Assembly (NCBI GenBank): GCA_040220895.1
Contig: JAVJVY010000020.1
Span: 248,001 to 312,000, forward strand
Direction: 5' to 3'
Length of the DNA: 64,000 nucleotides
From: UBA11591 sp040220895
GTDB lineage: Bacteria; Bacteroidota; Bacteroidia; Flavobacteriales_E; Vicingaceae
The position numbers and the translations under genes are program-made. The notes beneath the pieces were generated by a model. The model did no database searches. It was given only the letters and a program-made list of their open reading frames with translations, and was not told where the DNA came from. Positions 17,087-24,702 of this stretch are shown one piece after another (the first letter of the stretch is position 1; each line of letters begins with the position of its first letter).

Positions 17087-18097
17087 TTGCGACGTATTCC
17101 AATCATAACAATATTTATCTTTTTTGCCATCTTCAGCCATGGACAAAGGATCACTGTGCTTTCAACAGGTTCTGATAGTGACAGCAGCTTTTACCACTTG
17201 TCAAAAATCGACTTGAATGAATTTTGGGCCGGAGGTGAGATGGGCGTACTCAAGCGTATCGATTCTACCGGTCAAATAAGCCATATTCAATATCCAAATC
17301 AGGGCCTAAACATCCTTACTATTAAGAGGATTCACGACTACGTTTACATCCTGACAGATAATGCCGTCATTTATCGTTACAGCATACCTGAGGGTGTTTT
17401 CATCACTAAAAATTTCAAGGGCTTTAAAAACAAGTGTTTCTACGATCTGATTGCCATGGAAGACGGCAGTTTGCTAGTGTGCGGCGGAACAAGTGGAATT
17501 TCTAAGGGTGCAAAGAAAATACCCAAAGGGTATATTGCCACTATTGATGCAGATCTGAATGAGATCGACTTTGTGTGGAAGAACAATCGCAAGTTTGTCT
17601 GGTCGCTTTCTGAAACTTCAAAAGGTCATTTACTTGCCTCAAGTTTCAACGGTTTTAACACCACCGTAATCAAAAGATCAGAAGATGGCAAATGGAGAAA
17701 ATTTACCAAAATCAAAGGCTTGGTTCACGAATTAAAAGAAATGGGTGATGACCTATGGTATTCAGGCACAGAAGGAATCAGGTATAAAAAAAATGGCATG
17801 GTTGGTATCGTTGGTGCAGATCATTGGCAAACGGCGGAAAGTGGCTGTCAATGGAGCATGGAATCGATGGATGATCATGTGATTACGGTCAGTTATCAAA
17901 GCAAACTCTTTGTTATAAATAAAGAAAACCACAACCTTCATACTATCCAGATGCCTTCGTTTGGGTCCCTTTATGACATCGAGCGCATTTCTAATACCAA
18001 ATTGCTGGTCATTGGACATGCTAAGGGCGTTTATTTAGTGGATTTTCAAACCGTTCCTGAGGCCTCTACTTTCGCTCTGCCCGATACAGGAAAATAG
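17087..18097 (+). CDS. Secreted propeller-like protein of unknown function
   Basis: A 336-residue protein with a TTG start three bases after the toroid gene's stop, beginning with a signal peptide MRRIPIITIFIFFAIFSHGQ. No ATG in frame precedes the hydrophobic segment, so TTG is preferred. The mature part consists of strand-rich repeats with phrases such as EFWAGGEMGVLKRID, YVYILTDNAVIYRY, DDLWYSGTEGIRYKKNG and KLLVIGHAKGVYLVD, which look like blades of a seven-bladed beta-propeller of the regulator-propeller type. No T9SS domain is visible. It completes the three-gene operon of exported proteins; the repeat and terminator-like hairpin follow. Confidence 0.65.
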   Translation: MRRIPIITIFIFFAIFSHGQRITVLSTGSDSDSSFYHLSKIDLNEFWAGGEMGVLKRIDSTGQISHIQYPNQGLNILTIKRIHDYVYILTDNAVIYRYSIPEGVFITKNFKGFKNKCFYDLIAMEDGSLLVCGGTSGISKGAKKIPKGYIATIDADLNEIDFVWKNNRKFVWSLSETSKGHLLASSFNGFNTTVIKRSEDGKWRKFTKIKGLVHELKEMGDDLWYSGTEGIRYKKNGMVGIVGADHWQTAESGCQWSMESMDDHVITVSYQSKLFVINKENHNLHTIQMPSFGSLYDIERISNTKLLVIGHAKGVYLVDFQTVPEASTFALPDTGK

Positions 18098-18115
18098 CGG
18101 ACGCCAGGCTTTAAA

Positions 18116-18300
18116 GTACAAAGTCCAGGTGCAACTTAAATCTAACCATGAAGCCTGTTCTGCTCAATTGCATTCTTCTGCAATGTCACTTCGTGTTTGG
18201 GGCACAACCCACGTAATACGAGGGATTGTCGGTTCGTTTAAGTACTCAGGATTGCCTTCGCTCTTCGAGCTCGGCCATCCTGACTTATCCGTGCAGGGAA
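18116..18300. repeat. 185-bp direct repeat, copy 1
   Basis: This stretch recurs at 24003-24187, offset 5,887 bases, without gaps and with only a few substitutions (for example G/T near 18183 and G/A near 18222 and 18236). It contains no convincing gene: the frames across it give low-complexity reading. The copy ends in GTGCAGGGAA, after which both copies continue into related but rearranged palindromic units. Confidence 0.9.
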
Positions 18301-18343
18301 CCAAAAACCCACGTCCCGCCCTGCGGGACTGGTTTTTCTTTGG
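18301..18343. terminator. Repeat-borne terminator-like hairpin after the secreted operon
   Basis: GTCCCGC / GCGGGAC forms a perfect 7-bp stem with a three-base loop, flanked by CCAAAAACC on the left and GGTTTTTCTTTGG on the right, which extend the pairing. The same 43-base unit occurs at 24257-24299. On the plus strand it can terminate the operon ending at 18097. Confidence 0.65.
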
Positions 18344-18434
18344 CTTAAGTATGCAGGATTGCCTCGCTTACGCTCGGCTTTCCTTGCAGCTCCGTGCAGG
18401 GAAAGATAACCCGTGACAAAAACAACACAGTACT

Positions 18435-18911
18435 CCTGCATCGAAACTCAATGTCCACATGGATCATTCTACCATGCCTGAGGATGCTGGTGCTGAAATC
18501 CTTAAGAAATTATAGGGTATAGCAAAGCAACTAATACTGGGTGATTACGGTGGTTTATAAAAGCTAGCATTGAATCATGCAAGTATTAAACACCTATTAA
18601 AAGCTTATGAAAAGCTATATGAATTGACTCAGTCCGGAGAATTTGATTCTCCAAGCCCAAGTCGCTTTTCGTTTCTTAAACACAGGATCAATGCAACACA
18701 TATGGGATTGATTCTATCCACAACTCAATCGGGATATCTTTTATTTCTGATAAATCCGTCTTCTCCATTTATTAAGGCACTGTTTCTTGCAGATATCAAT
18801 CTTGAAGACATCAATGTTAACTCATTCAATCCAAACGCTTTGAATGCACAAATTGACCGGTCTTCCTGTGGACAGACATATCACACCATCCACTATTTCA
18901 ATCAATCATAG
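18435..18911 (+). pseudogene. Possible decayed gene with two in-frame stops
   Basis: One plus-strand frame reads as plausible protein across two stop codons: MDHSTMPEDAGAEILKKL, stop, GIAKQLILGDYGGL, stop, then a 113-codon open stretch beginning LNHASIKHLLKAYEKLYELT and ending at 18911. The composition (amphipathic, Lys/Glu-rich helices first, hydrophobic later) fits coding origin better than chance. No family is recognised. The last part, from 18570, could still be translated from TTG. It lies directly behind the repeat copy and before the hybrid kinase, in a segment with other remnants. Boundaries are approximate. Confidence 0.35.
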
Positions 18912-19004
18912 ATCAAACGTTAATTCGTCTATCTTTACCGATCCCGCCTTCCAAACCAACACATATAGCAAGAATATGAAAAACTAAGTATTTCAATCCT
19001 GTTC

Positions 19005-21482
19005 TTGCTGTGTATTCAGTTAATTGCCCAAAATGAATCCGAGCCCAATATCAAACTAGACAGCCTCTACAGAGCTTCCAACAACCTCAATCTCTCCGAC
19101 ACCACACGCCTTCGGGTTATGGGGGAAGTCTTTGATAAATTGATTAAAACAGAGGCCGATAAGGCCTTTGAAATGGCAAACAAACAAGCTGCACTGGCCG
19201 AAAAAACAGGCAGTCAATTGTATCTGGCACAAGCTATTTTGAATCAAGGCCGTTTACATGCTGTTAAAGGGGAACGCGACAAAGCCATGGAATTATACAA
19301 TACTTCCATAAATATCAGCGAAGAAATCGGGGATAAAAAGGGCATGGCTTCTTCTTTAAACAACATTGGAAATATTTACTGGTATCGAGGCGACTATGCC
19401 AAGGCCATGGATTATCACACAAGATCACTGAAGATCAAAGAAGAAATCGGAGATAAAAAGCTCATCTCTTCTTCTTTAGGCAACATTGGAAATATTTACA
19501 GCACACAAGGCGACTATGCCAAAGCCATGGATTATTACACAAGATCACTGAAGATCAGCGAAGAAATCGGGGATAAAAAGGACATTGCATCTTTTTTAAT
19601 CAACATTGGAGTTATTTACGAGAATCGAGGCGACTATGCCAAAGCCATGGATTATTACACAAGATCGCTGAAGATCAGCGAAGAAATCGGGGATAAAAAG
19701 GGCATTGCACTTTCTTTAAACAACATTGGAGTTATTTATGGGAATGATGAAGGCGACTATGCCAAAGCCTTGGATTATCACACAAGATCACTGAAGATCA
19801 AAGAAGAAATCGGGGATAAAGAGGGCATGGCTTTTTCTTTAAACAACATTGGAAATAATTACAGTCTTCAAGGCGATTATACAAAGGCCATCTCCTATGG
19901 TGAAAGAGCCTTAACTATAGCCCAGGAAGTTGGCGGTATCCACAACATTAAAAACGCTTCAGAATCTTTGTATCAATCCTACAAAGCTAGGGGCCAATGC
20001 AGTAAATCACTTGAAATGCATGAGCTTTTTATCACCATGAAAGACAGTATGCTGAGTGAAGAAAGCGAACGGGCGGTGATACAACAGGAATACAAATACA
20101 ATTACGAAAAAGAAAAACTGGCCGATAGTTTGGTGCAGATTGAAACTAACCTAAAGATCGAACTGGCCCATCAGGAGCAGATCAGCAAGAAAAACCAGAC
20201 CAGAAACATCTTGGTTGGTACCAGTCTTTTGGTGCTGTTGGCTGCCGGTGGTCTTTTTGCCCGGGTGCGCCACATTAAAAAATCAAACGCTGCCCTTGAA
20301 ATTGCCAAAAGCAAGGCAGAAGACGAGCGAAACCGCGCCGAGCGAAGCGAACATTTTAAAAAGCAGTTTCTGGCCAATATGAGTCATGAGATTAGAACAC
20401 CGATGAATGCCGTGCTGGGAATGACCAGCCTTACCCTGGATACCCAGCTCAATGAAAAACAAACAAAGTATTTGAGTGCCGTGAAGAAATCTTCCGAGAA
20501 CCTGCTGGTCATCATCAATGATATACTGGATCTTTCCAAGCTCGAAGCCGGTAAGATGGAACTGGAGAAAATCCCTTTTAACATTGGCGAGCAAATTCAA
20601 CAAGTGTATGATACACTGCGTTTTAAGGCCGAAGAAAAGAGCCTGGTTTTTGAAACCTCTATTTCAAAAGATGTTCCCCGGGTGTTGATCGGTGATCCTT
20701 CCAGACTGAATCAGGTCTTGATTAATTTAGCAGGAAACTCGATCAAGTTTACGGAAAGGGGAAGAGTGAGTGTCAGTGTGAGCGTGAGAGAGGAGAACAA
20801 GGAAAAAACAACCATTCTGTTTAAGATTGCGGATACCGGTATCGGCATTCCCAAAGACAAGGTCGGAAAGCTCTTCAGTGCCTTTCAGCAGGTGGAAGCG
20901 GGCACGGCCAGAAAATACGGAGGTACGGGCCTTGGACTTTCCATCTCCCAAACCCTGGTGGAATTGCAAGGCGGAAGAATAGAAATTGACAGCGAAGAAG
21001 GCAAGGGCTCGACCTTTTATTTCAGCATTCCTTATGATGTTGCATCAGAAAAAGGCATGGCTCAATTGCAGCGCAAACACTTAGTGGATTCCTCCAACCT
21101 CACCGGACTTCGCGTATTAATTGCCGAGGACAATGAGCTCAATCAGATCGTTATTGAAGACACCCTCAGAGTTTTGATAAAGGACGTACACATTGACATG
21201 GCCGAGAACGGCAAAATAGTGTTAGACAAGCTCAGTCAAGCTGACTATGACATGGTGCTGATGGACGTAAACATGCCTGAAATGGACGGTCACGAAGCCA
21301 CCAAGGCCATTCGAAAACTCGACAATGACAAAAAGAACATCCCCATCATTGCATTAACCGCCAGTGTGCTAAGCAGTGACATCCACCAATGTCTGGAGAG
21401 TGGTATGAACGATTACATACCAAAGCCCTTCAAACGGGAGGAACTTCTTTCGACTCTTTTTAAACATTATTCCAATGGATAA
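19005..21482 (+). CDS. Hybrid histidine kinase with TPR sensor, HisKA, HATPase and receiver domain
   Basis: An 825-residue protein as read from TTG 19005. Order: end of a signal peptide (LCIQLIAQ), TPR repeats about 60-320 (GDYAKAMDYYTRSLKI repeated), one membrane helix near 400 (LVGTSLLVLLAAGGLFARV), coiled coil, HisKA with phospho-His in FLANMSHEIRTPMNA near 463, HATPase motifs DTGIGIP and GGTGLGLSI, and a C-terminal receiver with Asp in MVLMDVNMPEMDG near 752 and Lys in IPKPF. A better start exists at ATG 18976 but lies in another frame: one extra A in the A5 run after it would give MKKLSISILFLLCIQLIAQ. Either the gene is frameshifted, uses a rare start, or the base is miscalled. The output target is unknown. 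Confidence 0.85.
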   Translation: MLCIQLIAQNESEPNIKLDSLYRASNNLNLSDTTRLRVMGEVFDKLIKTEADKAFEMANKQAALAEKTGSQLYLAQAILNQGRLHAVKGERDKAMELYNTSINISEEIGDKKGMASSLNNIGNIYWYRGDYAKAMDYHTRSLKIKEEIGDKKLISSSLGNIGNIYSTQGDYAKAMDYYTRSLKISEEIGDKKDIASFLINIGVIYENRGDYAKAMDYYTRSLKISEEIGDKKGIALSLNNIGVIYGNDEGDYAKALDYHTRSLKIKEEIGDKEGMAFSLNNIGNNYSLQGDYTKAISYGERALTIAQEVGGIHNIKNASESLYQSYKARGQCSKSLEMHELFITMKDSMLSEESERAVIQQEYKYNYEKEKLADSLVQIETNLKIELAHQEQISKKNQTRNILVGTSLLVLLAAGGLFARVRHIKKSNAALEIAKSKAEDERNRAERSEHFKKQFLANMSHEIRTPMNAVLGMTSLTLDTQLNEKQTKYLSAVKKSSENLLVIINDILDLSKLEAGKMELEKIPFNIGEQIQQVYDTLRFKAEEKSLVFETSISKDVPRVLIGDPSRLNQVLINLAGNSIKFTERGRVSVSVSVREENKEKTTILFKIADTGIGIPKDKVGKLFSAFQQVEAGTARKYGGTGLGLSISQTLVELQGGRIEIDSEEGKGSTFYFSIPYDVASEKGMAQLQRKHLVDSSNLTGLRVLIAEDNELNQIVIEDTLRVLIKDVHIDMAENGKIVLDKLSQADYDMVLMDVNMPEMDGHEATKAIRKLDNDKKNIPIIALTASVLSSDIHQCLESGMNDYIPKPFKREELLSTLFKHYSNG
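19321..19885 (+). repeat. Near-identical tandem 120-bp TPR-coding repeats
   Basis: Units begin at 19321, 19441, 19561, 19681 and 19804, each opening with AAGAAATCGG and encoding one 40-residue TPR. Unit length is 120 bases except the fourth, which is 123 because of one extra codon. Neighbouring units share long identical DNA runs such as GGCGACTATGCCAAAGCC, so they are recent duplications and not merely conserved at the protein level. Confidence 0.9.
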
Positions 21483-21833
21483 TATATAGCGCATTGTTTT
21501 TCAAATTAAAACTATATATCAATGGTTCATAAACAGGGCATCAAACCATTAAATTCATTTGTAAAGGAGTCCAAGAGGTACATGTTTTCGGTCCGAATAC
21601 AATATTTTATATTTAAATACGTGGCTGGCATCTAGAAGATGATAAAATGCGGTTAAACTCCAACAAACTAGATAAAGATTCCAAAAAGCTACCATTCGAT
21701 ACCTTTTTAATAAAAATGCAGCCATTAAAATAATCCCAGGTGGCCATTGATTTCCACCAATACTAACTTAATGCAAATAACCACTCAAAAGTGAATAATC
21801 GCTAACTTCACAATACACCTTTTGCCCACCATC
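21483..21833. other. Intergenic stretch, AT-rich
   Basis: About 350 AT-rich bases between the hybrid kinase and the next lipoprotein. Only very short open frames are present (for example a 28-codon one near 21647). I see no terminator with a T-run, no RNA gene and no repeat shared with other parts of the window. Confidence 0.6.
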
Positions 21834-22583
21834 ATGAAATCCTTAAGGATTATAAGAAGAAATTCATTGATTGCAGTTCTGGCTGGCACAATGGTCTTTT
21901 CATTCAGTTGCAGCAAAGATAATGACCCAATGATCACGCCCGACCCCGTTAGATCCTGTTATTATCCCTTAACAGAAGGGTCTAACTGGCTTTATGTGCC
22001 CAAAGAGATTGGAACTGACATGATTGACACTGGATACGTTAAGTCTCTGGAAAAAATAACCATTGTTTCAGACAGTGTCATCCAGGGTAAAAAATATAAT
22101 CGAGCGTTGACTGAATTATTTGATGTTTCGGCCTTACCCTATCCTCAACATAAATTTTTCGAAGGATTTGGTTTCAATTCTTTGATTAGAACTAGTGGTG
22201 ATTCGTTAATCGTTCGATTATGGAATTCTGATTTAAAGATATCAGGTTGCACCATTGTGGAAAATGAAATTCTGCATTTATTATTCAGTGAGCGCTTTAA
22301 AGACATAATTGAAGGGGTAGGTAATTTTCATAACCTAGATGTCTGCGGAACATACCGGTACCGATCAATGGTGGTAAGGCATCATTTAGAATTTTCAAAT
22401 TCATACCACAAGTTTAAAGACGTGTTTGAGGTGGAAATGGATTTATTTGACAATAACGACACCGTTAGCGTTGAAAAATATTGGTTTGCTAACAATGTCG
22501 GAGTCGTGAGAAAACTAGTAAATTCAAAAACATGGCCAGGACTTTATTATGACCTGTCGGAATGGGAAATAAAAGCTAAATAG
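21834..22583 (+). CDS. Lipoprotein of unknown function
   Basis: A 249-residue protein. The frame opens at a TTG (21822), but the ATG at 21834 gives MKSLRIIRRNSLIAVLAGTM followed by VFSFSCSKDNDP, a classic lipoprotein signal with Cys about 26. The mature part starts with CYYPLTEGSNWLYVP, a phrase common in Bacteroidota lipoproteins that begin with a domain on gliding or surface-protein contexts, and is beta-rich throughout (GNFHNLDVCGTYRYRSMVVRHH, VSVEKYWFANNVGVVRKL). No enzymatic motif is visible. It lies in the repeat-framed segment and is followed 235 bases later by a T9SS gene. Confidence 0.75.
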   Translation: MKSLRIIRRNSLIAVLAGTMVFSFSCSKDNDPMITPDPVRSCYYPLTEGSNWLYVPKEIGTDMIDTGYVKSLEKITIVSDSVIQGKKYNRALTELFDVSALPYPQHKFFEGFGFNSLIRTSGDSLIVRLWNSDLKISGCTIVENEILHLLFSERFKDIIEGVGNFHNLDVCGTYRYRSMVVRHHLEFSNSYHKFKDVFEVEMDLFDNNDTVSVEKYWFANNVGVVRKLVNSKTWPGLYYDLSEWEIKAK

Positions 22584-22637
22584 AAATTAGAGAAATTCCA
22601 TCCCCGCGCTTCTTGATAACAATACTTATTGTTTCAT

Positions 22638-22763
22638 CTATTTAAGTAGTAGCACGGAACCCAGAATAACCTTTTTTCGATTGAAATCGTCTTCGGTCAA
22701 CAATTTGAATAATCTCGGAGAGTGCCATTCACAAAAAATAACATGCCGTTCGTCAAAATACAT
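22638..22763 (-). CDS. Short ORF or gene fragment (41 aa)
   Basis: Read from the minus strand: ATG at 22763, TAG at 22638, starting MYFDERHVIFCEWHSPRLFK and continuing LLTEDDFNRKKVILGS. The composition (mixed charged and hydrophobic, a Cys and a Trp, no low complexity) is protein-like. No ribosome-binding site is obvious and no family is recognised. It could be a small gene or the remains of a longer one in a segment with other remnants. Confidence 0.3.
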   Translation of the reverse strand: MYFDERHVIFCEWHSPRLFKLLTEDDFNRKKVILGSVLLLK

Positions 22764-22818
22764 GATTAGTTAGAAACTTATTAATCTTAATCGCCTGGTA
22801 GTAAGATAAATTAGATTT

Positions 22819-23733
22819 ATGGTATCCAAAAAAATAGTACTACTTCATGTTTTTTTCACCTTTTTAATGAGCGATATCTGGGCTCAGCATACTTATATTC
22901 CGTTTCCAGATTCGAGTGCGTTCTGGATAATTAAGGAATACGATGAGAACTACAATTTTGAGTATGGATATCAGTGGCAAATAATAGGGGATACAAGTAT
23001 AAATTCAAATACGTACTGGATTGTCGGGCAATACCTAGACACAAATGAGTTAGATAAATGGCCTCCATTCTGGTATGGTATAAGAAATGACACTATAAAC
23101 AAAAATGTGGTGATATATGATCCTACTAATAGTAGTGTTCATTTATTGTATGATTTTTCGCTGAAAGTTGGAGATACTATTCCAACACTACACACTTTCA
23201 CTGATGCTTATTCGGGCAAGGTTATAACTTTAATTGACTCTACTCTTGTCGAAAGTACCTATCACTATGTATTTGAAGTTGATAATAATCAATTAAGTCC
23301 CTATGTGGAAGGAATTGGAGGGCTGAATGGAGTATTTGAAAGACCCTATTTTTTTGAAGGAGGTACTGAGCTTATTTGTTTAAAGCTTGGAACGGAACGT
23401 AAATCATATTTCGTCAAAGATGGCGAAATGTGTAATCTCCAACATATCTATTCTGGAGTAAAGAATCATCCCTCAGAGCACATTGGAATTGAAATCTATC
23501 CCAACCCCGTTAATAATGAGTCAGTCATATCAGTAGATAATGATCGATATGAAATAAAGAATGTTCAGATAATTGGTACGGACGGTAAATCGATAATTCG
23601 CTCTGATGTGAATGCCAGCAGCTTTAGTATTGGATCTTTCTCATTGAGACCTGGAATATATCAGGCTGTTATAACTATGGGTAATGGCATTATCCGAACA
23701 AAGAAGTTCATTAAATCAAATCTTTATGATTAA
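22819..23733 (+). CDS. Secreted protein with T9SS type A sorting domain
   Basis: A 304-residue protein with signal peptide MVSKKIVLLHVFFTFLMSDI ending at WAQ. The middle part (about 25-215) is beta-rich, with SSAFWIIKEYDENYNFEYGYQ near 30 and SPYVEGIGGLNGVFERPYFFEG near 165; the latter EGIGG-type phrase is frequent in Bacteroidota secreted proteins of unknown role. Residues about 225-304 form a T9SS type A sorting domain (IEIYPNPVNNESVI, IIGTDGKSIIRSD, LRPGIYQAVITM). The stop overlaps a tiny signal-peptide ORF (ATG at 23726), suggesting that another operon gene once followed. Confidence 0.82.
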   Translation: MVSKKIVLLHVFFTFLMSDIWAQHTYIPFPDSSAFWIIKEYDENYNFEYGYQWQIIGDTSINSNTYWIVGQYLDTNELDKWPPFWYGIRNDTINKNVVIYDPTNSSVHLLYDFSLKVGDTIPTLHTFTDAYSGKVITLIDSTLVESTYHYVFEVDNNQLSPYVEGIGGLNGVFERPYFFEGGTELICLKLGTERKSYFVKDGEMCNLQHIYSGVKNHPSEHIGIEIYPNPVNNESVISVDNDRYEIKNVQIIGTDGKSIIRSDVNASSFSIGSFSLRPGIYQAVITMGNGIIRTKKFIKSNLYD

Positions 23734-23771
23734 GCATTTTGCAATTTCTATAGCTCTAGTTTTTTCTATTG

Positions 23772-23957
23772 TCAATGTTGCTTATTCTCAGTAATGGATA
23801 GAGATTGGGCCAAAAAAATACCGTCAGCTTCTTGTGAAAGATCAAAGGATAATATTCCAGTCCCCTGCTTGGGTGTAATCTTTAAATTTTCAACAAGTTT
23901 TCCCATCACATCATATACCCTAATTTGATCTGAGACCAAACACAACACCCAATTTAC
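23772..23957 (-). pseudogene. Remnant of a T9SS sorting domain, antisense to its surroundings
   Basis: The minus strand reads, in one frame ending at a TGA (23772-23774), SDQIRVYDVMGKLVENLK followed by TGILSFDLSQEADGIFLAQS. This is a recognisable T9SS type A C-terminal domain (strand, V-x-D-x-x-G-K turn, then DGIF-type final strands). There is no start codon or upstream body; beyond 23957 the frame runs into repeat sequence. It is therefore the detached 3' end of a secreted-protein gene, facing head-on the signal-peptide ORF at 23726-23794. Confidence 0.6.
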
Positions 23958-24002
23958 CCATTTTATTAATCTTTTTAAGGGTGCTTAACAAACTATTGGA
24001 AT

Positions 24003-24187
24003 GTACAAAGTCCAGGTGCAACTTAAATCTAACCATGAAGCCTGTTCTGCTCAATTGCATTCTTCTTCAATGTCACTTCGTGTTTGGGGCACAACCCACG
24101 TAATACAAGGGATTGTCGGTTCATTTAAGTACTCAGGATTGCCTTCGCTCTTCGAGCTCGGCCATCCTGACTTATCCGTGCAGGGAA
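24003..24187. repeat. 185-bp direct repeat, copy 2
   Basis: The counterpart of 18116-18300 in the same orientation and without indels. After it come palindromic units (24188-24340), including a second copy of the 43-base hairpin (24257-24299) and several CTTCGCTC / GAGC-type inverted motifs also present in copy 1 in a different order. A long plus-strand open frame over this region and on through the tRNA is an artefact. Confidence 0.9.
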
Positions 24188-24340
24188 TCAAAAACCCACC
24201 TACTGACAAGGATTGCCTCGCTTCGCTCGGCTTTCCTTGCAGCTCCGTGCAGGGAACCAAAAACCCACGTCCCGCCCTGCGGGACTGGTTTTTCTTTGGC
24301 TCCAGTTCGCTGAAGCAGGCTTCGCTCCTTTCGCCAAAGA

Positions 24341-24367
24341 AAAAACCCACCTTGTGGGTGGGTTTTT
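24341..24367 (-). terminator. Terminator downstream of tRNA-Arg
   Basis: AAAAACCCACC against GGGTGGGTTTTT with a short loop, ten bases beyond the 3' end of the tRNA on the minus strand; the plus-strand A run supplies the T tract. Confidence 0.8.
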
Positions 24368-24377
24368 GGTCAGCAAG

Positions 24378-24451
24378 TGATCGCGACAGGATTCGAACCT
24401 GTGACCGTCTGCTTAGAAGGCAGATGCTCTATCCAGCTGAGCTACGCGACC
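24378..24451 (-). tRNA. tRNA-Arg (anticodon TCT)
   Basis: On the minus strand the 74 bases fold as a cloverleaf: acceptor GGTCGCG / CGCGATC with one G-T pair, D-arm AGCTCAGCTGGATAGAGC, anticodon arm CTGCCTTCTAAGCAG with loop CTTCTAA giving anticodon TCT (codon AGA), and T-arm ACAGGTTCGAATCCTGT. Discriminator A; CCA is not encoded. The 5' 23 bases overlap the end of the GIY-YIG pseudogene. Confidence 0.96.
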
Positions 24452-24682
24452 ATATTTCTTTTATATACTCTCTTCCTATACCTGACTTTAAATATTTTTC
24501 TCTTTTTCTCGCTTCTTCTGTTGTTTCATATTCTTCTATTAAGAACAATTTCCATGGAACAAATGCCTTGGTAGATTTCGTCTTACCAGAATTGTGTTCC
24601 TGCAATCTTCGATTCATTTTGTACACATTCCTATGTAAAACCTATTTGCAGCTATGCTACGTAGTACATATACATTCCACAT
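24429..24682 (-). pseudogene. GIY-YIG family nuclease gene broken by a frameshift, overlapping tRNA-Arg
   Basis: The minus strand gives MWNVYVLRSIAANRFYIGMC then TK and a stop, with the expected VYV...FYIG signature. Directly at that point the next frame carries on: MNRRLQEHNSGKTKSTKAFV, then a body ending EKYLKSGIGREYIKEI and WSRSSAG. Joined, they make a complete small single-domain GIY-YIG protein of about 84 residues, so one base is missing (or two gained) near the AAAA at 24620. The last seven codons plus the stop are the first bases of tRNA-Arg on the same strand. These small proteins are putative endonucleases of unknown role. It may be inactive, or the base may be miscalled. Confidence 0.8.
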
Positions 24683-24702
24683 TTAAAGAACTTCTTTGGT
24701 TA

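Noticed and set aside
24188..24340. Possible insertion sequence in the palindromic repeats next to tRNA-Arg
   Set aside because: There is no transposase frame, no terminal inverted repeats and no target duplication; treated as non-autonomous repeat units.
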